Shown: piece after piece, positions 36,837 to 46,995 of the stretch | Layout: each line of letters begins with the position of its first letter | How positions within the stretch are numbered: position 1 is the first letter of the stretch | Assembly: GCF_018343525.1 (NCBI RefSeq) | Contig: NZ_JAGYPH010000001.1 | Coordinates: 620,001 to 684,000, forward strand | Length of the DNA stretch: 64,000 bases | Source of the DNA: Lederbergia citrea | GTDB lineage: Bacteria > Bacillota > Bacilli > Bacillales > Bacillaceae_C | Direction of reading: 5' to 3' | The notes under the pieces: generated by a model | Databases searched by the model: none | Told to the model about the DNA's origin: nothing | What the model saw: only the letters and a program-made list of their open reading frames with translations | Program-made: the position numbers and the translations under genes

Positions 36837-37511
36837 TTGCTGAACAAAATGTACGACTGGATTGACGAGCGGATGGATATTACGCCGATTTGGAGAGACA
36901 TCGCAGATCATGAAGTGCCTGAGCATGTTAACCCGGCACACCACTTTTCTGCGTTTGTATACTGTTTTGGCGGTTTGACTTTCTTTGTGACAGTTATCCA
37001 AATCCTTTCAGGTATGTTTTTAACTATGTATTATGTGCCTGATATTAAAAACGCTTGGGAATCCGTATATTACCTTCAAAATGAAGTGGCATTTGGACAA
37101 ATTGTCCGTGGAATGCACCACTGGGGGGCCAGCCTTGTCATCGTTATGATGTTTTTACATACGCTGCGTGTGTTCTTCCAGGGGGCCTATAAGAAGCCTC
37201 GTGAGTTAAACTGGGTGGTTGGGGTACTTATCTTTTTTGTTATGTTGGCCCTTGGACTTACAGGCTATTTATTGCCATGGGATATGAAAGCTTTATTTGC
37301 AACAAAAGTTACATTAGATATCGTTGAATCGGTTCCGCTTGTAGGAATGTATATGAAGACATTGATTGCGGGTGACCCAACAATCGTAGGTGCACAAACG
37401 TTAACACGTTTCTTTGCGATTCATGTGTTCTTCTTACCTGCAGCATTGCTTGGACTGATGGGTGCTCACTTTGTCATGATTCGTAGACAAGGTATTTCCG
37501 GTCCACTATAG
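36837..37511 (+). CDS. qcrB: Menaquinol:cytochrome c reductase, cytochrome b subunit
   Basis: 224 aa, four membrane segments binding two haem b. Corresponds to the N-terminal half of mitochondrial cytochrome b, as in b6f-type complexes; GMHHWGASLVIVMMFLHTLRV carries haem histidines and AIHVFFLPAALLGLMGAHF the second pair. TTG start 36837 after AAAGGAGGCG. Confidence 0.96.
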   Translation: MLNKMYDWIDERMDITPIWRDIADHEVPEHVNPAHHFSAFVYCFGGLTFFVTVIQILSGMFLTMYYVPDIKNAWESVYYLQNEVAFGQIVRGMHHWGASLVIVMMFLHTLRVFFQGAYKKPRELNWVVGVLIFFVMLALGLTGYLLPWDMKALFATKVTLDIVESVPLVGMYMKTLIAGDPTIVGAQTLTRFFAIHVFFLPAALLGLMGAHFVMIRRQGISGPL

Positions 37512-37559
37512 GATCTAATCTTAAATAATGAACGATCTTAGTAAAAAGGAGGGGACGTA

Positions 37560-38327
37560 ATGCAACGAGGAAAAGGAATGAAGTTTGTCGGCGATTCCCG
37601 TGTTTCTGCGGAACGAAAACCGAATATTCCTAAAGACTATTCCGAATACCCTGGTAAAACAGAAGCATTCTGGCCGGACTTCCTACTTAGGGAATGGCTG
37701 GTGGGAGCTGTTTTCCTCATTGGATTTTTATGTTTAACAGTGGCGCATCCTGCCCCGCTCGAGCGTATTGCGGATCCAACGGATACAGGGTATATCCCGC
37801 TACCAGACTGGTATTTCTTATTTCTATATCAATTATTAAAGTACACATATGCATCCGGTCCATATAATATCCTTGGAACAGTAGTTATTCCAGGTCTTGC
37901 CTTTGGTGGCTTGTTGCTTGCACCATTTATTGACCGCGGAAGAGAACGCCGCGCTTCTAAGCGTCCATTTGCAACAGGCTTTATGCTTCTTGCATTTGCT
38001 GGCATCTTCTACTTGACTTGGGAAGCTGTAGATATGCATGACTGGGCTGCGGCAGAACAGCAAGGGAAAATTACACAGCAAGTCGATGTTGATAAAGAGG
38101 CCGAAGGATATAAAGTATATGCAAGCCAAAGCTGTATCAACTGTCATGGTGAAAACCTAGAAGGTGGAGCTGCAGGGCCTGGTTTAGTAGACACTGGTCA
38201 TACTCCAGAAGAAGTTAAAGATATTGCCCATAACGGCTATAAAAAAATGCCAGCTGGACAATATGATGGATCTGAAGAAGATTTAGATAAGCTTGCACAG
38301 TTTATCGCTGAGTTGAAAAGTAAATAA
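37560..38327 (+). CDS. qcrC: Menaquinol:cytochrome c reductase, cytochrome b/c subunit
   Basis: 255 aa. Bacillus-type fusion: N-terminal part like subunit IV of b6f with three membrane segments (containing PDWYFLFLYQLLK), then a C-terminal cytochrome c domain with one haem site CINCH and a distal Met in KKMPAGQ. ATG 37560 after AAAGGAGGGG. Last gene of qcrABC, followed by a terminator. Confidence 0.96.
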   Translation: MQRGKGMKFVGDSRVSAERKPNIPKDYSEYPGKTEAFWPDFLLREWLVGAVFLIGFLCLTVAHPAPLERIADPTDTGYIPLPDWYFLFLYQLLKYTYASGPYNILGTVVIPGLAFGGLLLAPFIDRGRERRASKRPFATGFMLLAFAGIFYLTWEAVDMHDWAAAEQQGKITQQVDVDKEAEGYKVYASQSCINCHGENLEGGAAGPGLVDTGHTPEEVKDIAHNGYKKMPAGQYDGSEEDLDKLAQFIAELKSK

Positions 38328-38342
38328 TTAAATAGTTAAATT

Positions 38343-38374
38343 AAAAGAGTCGGCTTTTGCCGGCTCTTTTTTAA
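38343..38374 (+). terminator. Terminator of qcrABC
   Basis: AAAGAGTCGGC pairs with GCCGGCTCTTT across TTTT, then TTT. Confidence 0.88.
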
Positions 38375-38401
38375 AAAAATTGAGAGGATTTTACGTCTCA
38401 T

Positions 38402-38998
38402 ATGAATTTAATATACGCAATATTAGCAGATCGCCGCTTTTTGTGGTTATTATTAATTATCAATACGTTAGGTACTATTTACGGATATTATTGGTACGAA
38501 AGCCAATTGGCCATAACCCCATCCATCTTCCTACCTTTTGTACCTGACAGCCCAACGGCAAGTTTATTTTTTGTATTTGTTCTATTGGCCTTTTTACTTC
38601 GGAAAAATTGGCCTATCTTTGAAGCATTAGCAATTATCACCTTATTTAAATATGGCGTTTGGGCTGTAGTAATGAACATATTAACACTTATCGTCACGGG
38701 AGATCTGCCTTGGCAAGGATATATGCTGATTGCTTCTCACGGAGCGATGGCCATACAAGGTATCCTCTATGCACCTTTTTTCAAAATGAAATTATGGCAT
38801 GTACTGCTTGCCGCTGTTTGGACACTACATAATGATGTAATTGATTACGTTTTCATGCAATATCCTAAATATCCGGGTTTGGAAACGTTTGTAAAAGAAA
38901 TAGGATACTTCACTTTTTGGTTAAGTATCATAGGATCAGGAATCGCTTTATATTTTGTTAACCGCTTTAAACAAGGAAAAATACGCTCCTTTTCTTGA
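38402..38998 (+). CDS. ypjA: DUF1405 membrane protein YpjA
   Basis: 198 aa with five to six membrane segments (LLLIINTLGTIYGYYWYE, ASLFFVFVLLAFLL, IILTLFKYGVWAVV region, and others). Function unknown; position after qcrC matches ypjA. The stretch HVLLAAVWTLHNDVIDYVF is conserved in the family. Confidence 0.85.
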   Translation: MNLIYAILADRRFLWLLLIINTLGTIYGYYWYESQLAITPSIFLPFVPDSPTASLFFVFVLLAFLLRKNWPIFEALAIITLFKYGVWAVVMNILTLIVTGDLPWQGYMLIASHGAMAIQGILYAPFFKMKLWHVLLAAVWTLHNDVIDYVFMQYPKYPGLETFVKEIGYFTFWLSIIGSGIALYFVNRFKQGKIRSFS

Positions 38999-39074
38999 CC
39001 ATGAAAAAATATTCCCAGGTCTAATCTTGTCCACTCTCTCATACAGTTTAACAGTAGTATAGGGAGGGACAAGT

Positions 39075-39860
39075 ATGAAGTATAAACCTATCATCCTTCT
39101 GTGGCTATGCATATTGTTTATTAGTTCTTCAGTCTATGCTAAATCGCAGTCGGCAATGGGAGAGCTTGATCAGCTTGCTGATGAAGCATTGCAATTCACA
39201 AGAGCCGGCCGCTACGAAGATGCTAAAGGACTTCTAGAGCGCTTTGGCGTACTGTTTTCAAAAACAAGAATAGCCGACCAACCATTGACAATGGATGAAC
39301 TGAGAATCGTAACAGCTGCTCATCATGATGCATTAAAAGCAATCACAAACGTGAGCCTTAACCAAGAAGATAGAATAAGGCGTGTAACTGCTTTTAGGCT
39401 TGCCACTGACGCAGTTACTTCTAAGTACCAGCCTTTATGGTCCGATATGGAAAAACCAGTAATGAATGCTTTTCAACAAGTTAAAAACGCCGCATTAGAA
39501 GGGGACGCCGATTTATACAATTTACAACTAAATGAGTTTCTTGCTACTTATTCCGTTATCCAACCGAGCATTAAAATTGATATCCCTGTAGATAAAGTAC
39601 AAAAACTTGATTCGAAAATAACATATTTGGATCGATACCGCTCAAGAGTCTCTGAACAGAACTGGATGAAAGAATTAGAAAGTTTTGAAGCAGATTTAAA
39701 AAGTTTATTTGCAGAAATAAACAAAGATGATTTGGATCCTTCTATTTGGTGGGTGATCATCATGACAGGAAGCATTATTGTTACAACATTATCTTATGTA
39801 AGCTGGAGAAAATACAAAGGTCAAAAGCTGCAAAAAAAGACAAGGGATCCAATTGATTGA
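39075..39860 (+). CDS. ypjB: Sporulation protein YpjB
   Basis: 261 aa. Signal peptide (residues 1-22, ending VYA), an extracytoplasmic helical domain, and a C-terminal membrane anchor (WWVIIMTGSIIVTTLSYVSW, near 222-241) followed by a basic tail. The family is linked to sporulation in B. subtilis, mechanism unknown. ATG 39075 after AGGGAGGG. Confidence 0.85.
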   Translation: MKYKPIILLWLCILFISSSVYAKSQSAMGELDQLADEALQFTRAGRYEDAKGLLERFGVLFSKTRIADQPLTMDELRIVTAAHHDALKAITNVSLNQEDRIRRVTAFRLATDAVTSKYQPLWSDMEKPVMNAFQQVKNAALEGDADLYNLQLNEFLATYSVIQPSIKIDIPVDKVQKLDSKITYLDRYRSRVSEQNWMKELESFEADLKSLFAEINKDDLDPSIWWVIIMTGSIIVTTLSYVSWRKYKGQKLQKKTRDPID

Positions 39861-39917
39861 CCATTTCATCACAATCCAATAAAATATAAATAAAGCATCT
39901 AGATATGGAGGTCTGAA

Positions 39918-40601
39918 ATGGGCGGATATTTAATTTATTTGGCAATTATCATTATCATTCCAATATGGGCACAAATGAAAGTAAAAAGTACTTATACAAA
40001 GTATTCAAAGATTCCTACAACTGCGGGTATGAGTGGAGCAGAAATTGCGAGAAGGATATTGGATGCAAATGGTTTAAGTAATGTCGCTGTAAAAGAAACA
40101 CCAGGGGCTTTAAGCGATCATTATAATCCCATGACCAAAACAGTAAATCTTTCTTCAACTAACTTCCATCATCATTCCGTAGCAGGCGCGGCAGTTGCTG
40201 CACATGAAGTAGGACATGCCATTCAAGATAAAGAAGGGTATGCAGCATTGCGTTTCCGCCATGCGCTTGTACCAGTGGCAAATATTAGTTCGAAAATGGC
40301 ATGGGTTTTTATCATGATCGGTATAATCGTAACTTCCATGTCTAATTTCTTACTGATTGGTATCTTTTTAATGGCAGCTGGAGTATTATTCCAAATTGTC
40401 ACATTACCAGTAGAGTTCAATGCTTCCTCACGGGCGATGGATCAAATTGTTTCCCTCGGACTTATTAGTAATACGGAAGAACGCGATGCAAGGAAGGTGC
40501 TAAATGCGGCAGCAATGACATATGTAGCTGCAGCTGCAGTCGCAGTACTTGAGCTAGTAAGACTAATATTAATTTTCTCAAACATATCTCGAAATGATTA
40601 A
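39918..40601 (+). CDS. Neutral zinc metallopeptidase, YugP-like membrane protein
   Basis: 227 aa. One N-terminal membrane segment, then the zinc site HEVGHAIQ (HExxH) near residue 94, and two to three C-terminal membrane segments. Same family as B. subtilis YugP, of unknown substrate. It is not part of the B. subtilis order at this place, where ypjC follows ypjB. Own weak terminator behind it. Confidence 0.85.
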   Translation: MGGYLIYLAIIIIIPIWAQMKVKSTYTKYSKIPTTAGMSGAEIARRILDANGLSNVAVKETPGALSDHYNPMTKTVNLSSTNFHHHSVAGAAVAAHEVGHAIQDKEGYAALRFRHALVPVANISSKMAWVFIMIGIIVTSMSNFLLIGIFLMAAGVLFQIVTLPVEFNASSRAMDQIVSLGLISNTEERDARKVLNAAAMTYVAAAAVAVLELVRLILIFSNISRND

Positions 40602-40605
40602 TTCC

Positions 40606-40638
40606 AAAATCCGGTTTTTTTTACCGGGTTTTTATTTT
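40606..40638 (+). terminator. Weak terminator of the YugP-like gene
   Basis: AAAATCCGG pairs with CCGGGTTTT, followed by TATTTTTT; the loop is T-rich. Confidence 0.6.
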
Positions 40639-40652
40639 TTAAAAGTAAATAT

Positions 40653-40680
40653 TTGATTAATCTTCTAAAAAAGGTAAAAT
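40653..40680 (+). promoter_or_regulatory. Sigma-A promoter of purU
   Basis: TTGATT (40653-40658), 16 bp, TAAAAT (40675-40680), 30 bp before purU. Confidence 0.55.
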
Positions 40681-40710
40681 AGCTATTAAAAAGTTAAGAG
40701 GTAAAAGTTG

Positions 40711-41607
40711 ATGACAAACGTACAAGACACAATAGAAATGTATCGAAAGCAAAACACAGATAAAGCGAGATTGCTTATTAAATGTCCTGACCAACCGGGA
40801 ATCGTTGCGGCGGTATCTAGCTTTCTAGTTGAAAATGGTGCTAATATTATAGAGTCAAGCCAATATTCTGCTGATCCCGAAGGTGGAAACTTTTTTATTA
40901 GAATGGAATTCCATTGCCCTGGACTTAATTTAAAGCGAGAAGAGCTAGAGCAATCTTTTGTTGAAATCTCCTCAAAATTTGATATGACTTATGAATTCCG
41001 ATATGTCCATGATATTAAAAAGACTGCTATTTTTGTATCAAAGGAACCCCATTGTTTGATGGAGCTGCTTTGGGAATGGCAAAATGGCGATCTGATGATG
41101 GATATCAAATGTATTATTAGTAACTATGAAGACTCAAAAGGTCTGGCCGAGTCTTTAGGCATTCCTTTTTACTATATTCCTGCCAATAAAGATATCCGAC
41201 AGCAGGTAGAGGAGAAACAGCTGAACATATTACATGAGCATGGGATAGAATTAATCATTTTGGCAAGGTATATGCAAATACTTACTCCCCATTTTGTTTC
41301 TCATTATCCTAATCAAATTGTCAATATCCATCATTCATTCCTCCCTGCATTCATTGGTGCAAGGCCGTACGAAAGGGCTTATAAACGAGGTGTTAAATTA
41401 ATTGGAGCCACCTCACACTATGTAACAAACGATCTTGACGAAGGGCCAATCATTGAACAGGGTGTAGAACGGGTAAATCACCGTGACAATGTAGAGGATA
41501 TGAAAAGAATAGGCAGAAACATAGAAAGAAGTGTATTGGCACGCGCAATAAAATGGCATATACAAGACAGAGTAATCGTTGATGGCAACAAAACGATTGT
41601 TTTTTAA
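40711..41607 (+). CDS. purU: Formyltetrahydrofolate deformylase
   Basis: 298 aa. Hydrolyses 10-formyl-THF to formate and THF. N-terminal ACT domain (LLIKCPDQPGIVAAVSSFL), C-terminal formyltransferase-like domain with the catalytic Asn/His/Asp set visible in NIHHSFLPAFIGARPYERA and YVTNDLDEGPIIEQ. ATG 40711 is used; a TTG directly before it is in frame. Not in this position in B. subtilis (ykkE is elsewhere). Convergent with the ypjC gene. Confidence 0.93.
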   Translation: MTNVQDTIEMYRKQNTDKARLLIKCPDQPGIVAAVSSFLVENGANIIESSQYSADPEGGNFFIRMEFHCPGLNLKREELEQSFVEISSKFDMTYEFRYVHDIKKTAIFVSKEPHCLMELLWEWQNGDLMMDIKCIISNYEDSKGLAESLGIPFYYIPANKDIRQQVEEKQLNILHEHGIELIILARYMQILTPHFVSHYPNQIVNIHHSFLPAFIGARPYERAYKRGVKLIGATSHYVTNDLDEGPIIEQGVERVNHRDNVEDMKRIGRNIERSVLARAIKWHIQDRVIVDGNKTIVF

Positions 41608-41611
41608 ACCA

Positions 41612-41656
41612 AAAGTGCTGCTCAAAAATAATATTTGAGCAGCACTTTCTTTTTAA
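41612..41656. terminator. Bidirectional terminator between purU and ypjC
   Basis: AAAGTGCTGCTCAAA pairs with TTTGAGCAGCACTTT across AATAATA, with T-run on the right. Confidence 0.9.
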
Positions 41657-42528
41657 ATATCATAAGGTCTTTTGTTTTCATCTAACGTAAACCCTTCACC
41701 TAATACGTCATGAACAACAGTGACAGAAACGAAGGCGTGAGGATCAATGGCATTGATGATTTTTTTCAAGTGGACAATTTCTGTTCGAGCAACTACACAA
41801 TATAAAACTTCTTTGTTTTGCTTCGTGAATGATCCATAACCCCTTAATACAGTTACTCCTCTCCCCATTTGCATTAAAATCTCATCAGCAATCTTCTCAT
41901 GATATGCTTCAGAAATAATCATCGCACCTCTTGCTGAATAGGATCCTTCCTGCATAAAGTCAATCACTCTTGCACCAACAAAAACTGCCACAAGTGTATA
42001 CATCGCCTGTCTGTGATTTAAGTATGTAAGTAGGGAGACGGTGATGACAACTGCATCAAACATAAACATTGTTCTTCCCATGCTAATTCCTTTATATTTA
42101 TGAAGAAGGCGAGCAATAATATCTACGCCACCTGTTGTGCCGCCATATCGAAATGTAATCCCTAATCCGATGCCAATAAACACTCCGGCAAACAAAGCAG
42201 CAAGGAACAAGTCGCCATCTAACGGAATACTAATTTGATACCTTTGGAAAATGAATAAAAAGAATGAAACGGCTACTGTACCAATTAAAGTATAGGTAAA
42301 GGATTTTTTACCTAATAGCTTCCAGCCGATTACGAAAAGGGGTATATTTAACACGAGATTAGTAATAGACGGATCAAAATGGAAAACAAAATAAAGCAGT
42401 AGCGTAATCCCGGTAAATCCGCCTTCCGCTAAGTTGTTTTGCATATTAAAGTGTACGAGTCCAAATGCAAAAATTGCGGCACCAAGTAAAATGAAAAGTG
42501 TATTTTTAATTTTTATTCCAAAAACCAT
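41653..42528 (-). CDS. ypjC: YitT-family membrane protein YpjC (DUF2179)
   Basis: 291 aa. Five to six membrane segments in the first 190 residues with GGTTGGVDIIAR between them, then a cytoplasmic DUF2179 domain (YCVVARTEIVHLKKIINAIDPHAFV). Function unknown; the group includes many Bacillus paralogues. ATG 42528 is preferred to the adjacent ATG 42531 for spacing from GGAGGAG. Same position as ypjC in B. subtilis. Confidence 0.85.
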   Translation of the reverse strand: MVFGIKIKNTLFILLGAAIFAFGLVHFNMQNNLAEGGFTGITLLLYFVFHFDPSITNLVLNIPLFVIGWKLLGKKSFTYTLIGTVAVSFFLFIFQRYQISIPLDGDLFLAALFAGVFIGIGLGITFRYGGTTGGVDIIARLLHKYKGISMGRTMFMFDAVVITVSLLTYLNHRQAMYTLVAVFVGARVIDFMQEGSYSARGAMIISEAYHEKIADEILMQMGRGVTVLRGYGSFTKQNKEVLYCVVARTEIVHLKKIINAIDPHAFVSVTVVHDVLGEGFTLDENKRPYDI

Positions 42529-42637
42529 CATCTCTCCTCCGATGTGTTAAATCAATGAAACTTTCCAGAAGGAAGCTAATTCATTATAAACAAAAATTGA
42601 CAATATAGGCAACATTACTTTAATAAAGCATTAATAT

Positions 42638-42666
42638 TTGTATAAAAAAAAAGAATTCGCTAACAT
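42638..42666 (+). promoter_or_regulatory. Sigma-A promoter of ypjD-dapB
   Basis: TTGTAT (42638-42643), 17 bp, TAACAT (42661-42666), 22 bp before ypjD. Confidence 0.5.
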
Positions 42667-42688
42667 AATGTAAAAGGATGGATAATCG

Positions 42689-43027
42689 ATGAGTGAACCA
42701 AAAAGCATGCAACAAATGCAAAATGAAGTAGATGCGTACATAAGCCAGTTTAAAGAAGGATATTTCAGCCCACTTGCAATGATAGCAAGATTATCTGAAG
42801 AGCTTGGTGAGCTGGCAAGAGAAGTGAATCATCACTATGGTGAAAAACCAAAAAAAAGCACTGAGGATGAAAAATCAATTGAAGAGGAACTTGGTGATTT
42901 GTTATTTGTAGTGATTTGTCTGGCAAACTCATTAAAAATCGACTTGCAAACAGCGCATGACATAGTACTGGAAAAATTTAACACACGTGATAAACATAGG
43001 TGGACAAAGAAAAGAGAAGGTGAATAA
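42689..43027 (+). CDS. ypjD: MazG-type nucleotide pyrophosphohydrolase YpjD
   Basis: 112 aa. All-alpha NTP pyrophosphatase; the metal-binding signature EExxE...ExxD is seen as [11 protein letters not shown] and [10 protein letters not shown]. Probably cleans up non-canonical nucleotides (inference from family). One base separates it from dapB, so they form an operon. Confidence 0.92.
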   Translation: MSEPKSMQQMQNEVDAYISQFKEGYFSPLAMIARLSEELGELAREVNHHYGEKPKKSTEDEKSIEEELGDLLFVVICLANSLKIDLQTAHDIVLEKFNTRDKHRWTKKREGE

Positions 43028-43028
43028 T

Positions 43029-43832
43029 ATGGCTAATCCAATTAAAATTATCGTTGCTGGTCCGCGCGGACGAATGGGGAAGGAAGCAGTCATGCTTGTG
43101 AACAATACTCCAGAATTTGAACTTGTTGCAGTTATTGACAGAAGAAATAATGGAGTGATGCTTTCGGATTTAGATGGTTTTTCAAATATGAATGTCCGAA
43201 TTTATTCAGATGTTGAAGAGTGTTTTCAAAATGTTGAAGCTGATGTATTAATTGATTTAACTATACCGGAAACGGGCTACATACATACAAAAACGGCTTT
43301 ATCATATGGTGTTCGTCCTGTAGTAGGAACAACTGGATTTACAAAGGAAGAATTGGAAGAATTAAAAGAATTAGCTGAGGAAAAAGAGATAGGTTGTATT
43401 ATTGCACCCAATTTTGCGATTGGCGCCATTTTAATGATGAAGTTTTCTCAAATGGCTGCAAAGTATTTTGATAATGTTGAAATCATTGAAATGCACCATG
43501 ATCAAAAATTAGATGCACCTTCAGGTACAGCGGTGAAGACTGCAGAAATGATTTCCGAAAATAGACCTAGTCAGAAGCAAGGGCATCATGATGAACAAGA
43601 AACAATATCAGGTGCGAGGGGAGCAGATTATGAGGGGATGCGTATTCATAGTGTAAGATTACCAGGATTAGTCGCTCATCAACAAGTGTTATTCGGGGCA
43701 GATGGCCAGTCATTAACTATTCGGCATGACTCATACAACCGGGCATCATTTATGTCGGGAGTAAAAGTTTCTGTTGAAACTGTCATGACATTGAATACTC
43801 TTGTATATGGATTAGAACATATATTGGATTAA
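43029..43832 (+). CDS. dapB: 4-hydroxy-tetrahydrodipicolinate reductase
   Basis: 267 aa. Lysine/diaminopimelate and dipicolinate branch. NAD(P)H motif [13 protein letters not shown] (GxxGxMG type) and the catalytic stretch [15 protein letters not shown] are intact. ATG 43029 after GAAGGTGA. mgsA, which follows dapB in B. subtilis, is absent; a short repeat scar is there instead. Confidence 0.95.
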   Translation: MANPIKIIVAGPRGRMGKEAVMLVNNTPEFELVAVIDRRNNGVMLSDLDGFSNMNVRIYSDVEECFQNVEADVLIDLTIPETGYIHTKTALSYGVRPVVGTTGFTKEELEELKELAEEKEIGCIIAPNFAIGAILMMKFSQMAAKYFDNVEIIEMHHDQKLDAPSGTAVKTAEMISENRPSQKQGHHDEQETISGARGADYEGMRIHSVRLPGLVAHQQVLFGADGQSLTIRHDSYNRASFMSGVKVSVETVMTLNTLVYGLEHILD

Positions 43833-43920
43833 GAAAAGCGGAAGCGCCTTGGAAAGGGAAGAACGGCTAAGGGCGGCACTAGTAGGTCCTGTACATCGGA
43901 GTTAACCAGAAAAAAAGAAG
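43832..43920 (+). repeat. Deleted copy of the hbs-type structured repeat, between dapB and bshB1
   Basis: Begins AAGAAAAGCGGAAGCGCC, the left edge of the family, then diverges (AAGAACGGCTAAGGGCGGC). The right arm is missing. Confidence 0.5.
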
Positions 43921-43931
43921 GGGGGACTTTC

Positions 43932-44648
43932 ATGGAACAGCAAACCATTGATATCCTCGCATTTGGCGCGCACGCAGATGATGTAGAGATTGGCATGGCA
44001 GGTTCATTGGCCAAATGGTCAGCTGCAGGAAAAAAGATTGTGATATGTGATTTAACCGAAGCTGAATTATCCTCAAATGGAACAGTGATGACCAGGAAAG
44101 CGGAAGCGGAAGCAGCATCATGTATACTTGGAATAGCAGAACGTATTAATCTTCATTTGCCTGACCGGGGGTTATTCCTTACGGAAGATAATATTTGTAC
44201 AATTGCCAATGTCATTCGAAAATATAAACCTACACTTATTTTTGCTCCGTACGAAGAAGATCGGCATCCGGATCATGGAAATTGTGCTCGACTTGTAGAA
44301 GAGGCTTTTTTTTCAGCAGGAATAAGAAAGTATAAAGTTGATGGAGGCTATCCATCACATAAAGCGAAAAATTTATATCATTATTATATAAACGGATACA
44401 CACATCCGGATTTTGTTGTGGATATATCTGAATTCATTGAACAGAAAATCAATGCGCTTCAAGCTTATCAAACTCAATTTTTCCGTGATGACGAGGGTGT
44501 TAGTACTCCACTGACAGAAGGGTATATTGAAGGTGTCACAGCGAGGGAGAGACTGTTTGGAAAAGAAGTTGGAGTTTCATTTGCAGAAGGGTTTTCATCC
44601 CGGACGCCAATACTATTGAATAAAGATCTATTTGGAGATAAATTATGA
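43932..44648 (+). CDS. bshB1: Bacillithiol biosynthesis deacetylase BshB1
   Basis: 238 aa. Zinc-dependent deacetylase turning GlcNAc-malate into GlcN-malate. LmbE/PIG-L motif [11 protein letters not shown] (zinc His/Asp) near the N-terminus, [12 protein letters not shown] with further ligands, and [16 protein letters not shown] of the BshB1 group. ATG 43932 after AAGGGGGG. Overlaps bshA by ATGA. Confidence 0.95.
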   Translation: MEQQTIDILAFGAHADDVEIGMAGSLAKWSAAGKKIVICDLTEAELSSNGTVMTRKAEAEAASCILGIAERINLHLPDRGLFLTEDNICTIANVIRKYKPTLIFAPYEEDRHPDHGNCARLVEEAFFSAGIRKYKVDGGYPSHKAKNLYHYYINGYTHPDFVVDISEFIEQKINALQAYQTQFFRDDEGVSTPLTEGYIEGVTARERLFGKEVGVSFAEGFSSRTPILLNKDLFGDKL

Positions 44649-45778
44649 GTCTAAAAATCGGAATTACATGCTACCCAACGGTAGGTGGATCGGGTGTAAT
44701 AGCAACAGAGCTTGGGAAATTATTGGCGGAAAAAGGGCATAAAATCCACTTTATTACGTCCAATATTCCATTTAGGCTTGATGTTTTACATCCTAATATT
44801 TTTTTTCATCAAGTTAGTGTTAATCAATATTCGGTTTTTCAATACCCACCATACGATATTGCACTAGCCAGTAAAATGGCTGAAGTAATTAAAAGGGAGA
44901 AACTGGATATTCTACATGTTCACTATGCAATTCCACATGCAGTTTGTGCCATTTTGGCAAAACAAATGGCAGGAACGGACGTGAAAATTGTTACAACATT
45001 ACACGGAACAGATATAACAGTTCTTGGGTATGATCCAACACTTGCAGAAGCTATAAAATTTGGAATCGAAAAATCTGATGTAGTTACAGCTGTTTCCAAT
45101 GCATTAAAATTAGAAACAAATGAAGTCGTTTCAGCCGATAAAGAAATTAGCGTTATTCATAACTTTATTGATGAAAGAGTGTATAAAAGAGTGGATGCAT
45201 CACATTTGAGGACTGCATATGGCATTTCATTGGAAGAAAAAGTGGTCATCCACGTTTCCAATTTCCGTAAAGTGAAAAGAGTGCGTGATGTTGTTGCGGC
45301 ATTTGCAAAGATATCCAGGCAAGTCCCCGCTAAACTCCTTCTCGTTGGAGATGGTCCTGAAAAGACGGGCTTATGTAAATTGGTAAAAGAGTTAAATATA
45401 GAGAATCAGGTGCTTTTTTTAGGAAGGCAAGACCACTTAGAGAATTTATATTCCATTAGTGATTTAATGCTGTTATTATCGGAAAAAGAGAGTTTTGGAC
45501 TTGTCGCTCTTGAAGCAATGTCATGTGGAGTACCATGCATTGGAACAAGGGTTGGAGGTATTCCGGAAGTAATAGAAGATGGATTTAATGGATATCTATG
45601 TGAACTAGGTGATTTAAAGGGAATTAGCGAAAAGGCAATCGCTCTTTTACAAGATGACGAAATGTTAACGAGATTTTCGGTCAATGCGTCTTTGACCCCA
45701 AAACATCGCTTTAGATCAGATGTGATTGTAGGTGAATACGAAAACTTATATCAATCTCTTATGTCACGTATTAGATAA
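44645..45778 (+). CDS. bshA: N-acetyl-alpha-D-glucosaminyl L-malate synthase BshA
   Basis: 377 aa, GT4 glycosyltransferase that joins UDP-GlcNAc to L-malate, the first bacillithiol step. [12 protein letters not shown] near the N-terminus, [10 protein letters not shown], nucleotide-sugar site [19 protein letters not shown] overlaps the bshB1 stop. With ypdA, the window holds two of the synthesis genes and the recycling reductase. Confidence 0.95.
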   Translation: MSLKIGITCYPTVGGSGVIATELGKLLAEKGHKIHFITSNIPFRLDVLHPNIFFHQVSVNQYSVFQYPPYDIALASKMAEVIKREKLDILHVHYAIPHAVCAILAKQMAGTDVKIVTTLHGTDITVLGYDPTLAEAIKFGIEKSDVVTAVSNALKLETNEVVSADKEISVIHNFIDERVYKRVDASHLRTAYGISLEEKVVIHVSNFRKVKRVRDVVAAFAKISRQVPAKLLLVGDGPEKTGLCKLVKELNIENQVLFLGRQDHLENLYSISDLMLLLSEKESFGLVALEAMSCGVPCIGTRVGGIPEVIEDGFNGYLCELGDLKGISEKAIALLQDDEMLTRFSVNASLTPKHRFRSDVIVGEYENLYQSLMSRIR

Positions 45779-45789
45779 GGATGAAAGCT

Positions 45790-46995
45790 ATGAACAAAGT
45801 TTTTCTTGCTGCGCTTCCGGTTATCCGAAAAATTGAGGATGCAGGCTTTAAAGCTTATTTTGTTGGAGGGGCGGTTCGGGATTTTCTACTTGAAAGAGAA
45901 ATTCACGATGTCGATATTGCAACTTCCGCCACTCCGTTTGAAATCAAAGACATTTTTTCATCTACTGTAGATGTTGGCATTGACCACGGTACAATTCTAG
46001 TTCTCTATAAAGGGCAAAGTTTTGAGGTTACTACTTTTCGTTCAGAATCAAATTATAAAGACTTTCGCAGACCAGATACTGTAACATTTATTCGCTCGCT
46101 CCAAGAGGATTTAAAGCGCCGAGATTTTACAATCAATGCGATGGCAATGGATGCAGCTGGTAATATTATCGATCCTTTTAATGGAAAAGCGGATTTGGAT
46201 CATAAATTGATTAAAACGGTTGGTGAAGCAAAGGAGCGATTTCAAGAAGATGCTTTGAGGTTAATGAGGGCGATCAGGTTTATTAGCCAGCTTGGTTTTT
46301 CCCTTGATAAAAAAACCCACGCGGAATTAGCTAATCATGCACATCTGCTCGAGCATATAGCAATTGAAAGAATTTCTGCCGAAATGGGCAAATTGCTTAA
46401 TGGAAAACATAATGAACAAGCACTTTTTTTGGCGTTAAATACAAACTTGTATTCTTTTTGGCCATCCTTATTTAACGAGCGAGAATTAATTAAGTCGCTC
46501 CTCGAATTGCCAATTAGGCAATTAAATGAATTAGAGATGTGGGTATTGTCTTTATATTATTCAAACACAAATCAACCTGTTGATCTATTGAAAAGATGGA
46601 AACTGCCGGTCAGAAAAATAAAATTAATTTTACATTCACTCTCAATCTTAAACTGGCGTCTTAACAATAAATGGTCGGACTATCAACTTTACAGCTCCGG
46701 CATTGATACTGCGATTATAGTGGAAAGAGTATTCAAAACCATTCAGAAAGAACCTATTAATGATATACATACAGAAATAGAACGTAGATTTAATGAGCTA
46801 CCGATAGTTTCTCGCTCCGACCTAGCCGTGTCAGGAAAGGATCTATTGGGATGGATTCAAAAACCGGCAGGACCTTGGATGAAAGGGTTAATTAGTAACA
46901 TAGAAGAGGCTATTCTAAACAAAGAAATTTCTAATGATAAAATGGAAATTAGGAGGTGGGTTGAGTCTTGTCAAAATCCATCAGAAAACAGTTAA
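45790..46995 (+). CDS. cca: CCA tRNA nucleotidyltransferase
   Basis: 401 aa. Adds CCA to tRNA 3' ends; class II. Motif A region FVGGAVRDFLLEREIHDVDIA with the catalytic DVD pair, RRDFTINAMA and EDALRLMRAIRF. ATG 45790 chosen since AAGGATG is upstream; an in-frame ATG at 45781 lies in that site. The stop overlaps birA by 28 bp. Confidence 0.93.
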   Translation: MNKVFLAALPVIRKIEDAGFKAYFVGGAVRDFLLEREIHDVDIATSATPFEIKDIFSSTVDVGIDHGTILVLYKGQSFEVTTFRSESNYKDFRRPDTVTFIRSLQEDLKRRDFTINAMAMDAAGNIIDPFNGKADLDHKLIKTVGEAKERFQEDALRLMRAIRFISQLGFSLDKKTHAELANHAHLLEHIAIERISAEMGKLLNGKHNEQALFLALNTNLYSFWPSLFNERELIKSLLELPIRQLNELEMWVLSLYYSNTNQPVDLLKRWKLPVRKIKLILHSLSILNWRLNNKWSDYQLYSSGIDTAIIVERVFKTIQKEPINDIHTEIERRFNELPIVSRSDLAVSGKDLLGWIQKPAGPWMKGLISNIEEAILNKEISNDKMEIRRWVESCQNPSENS

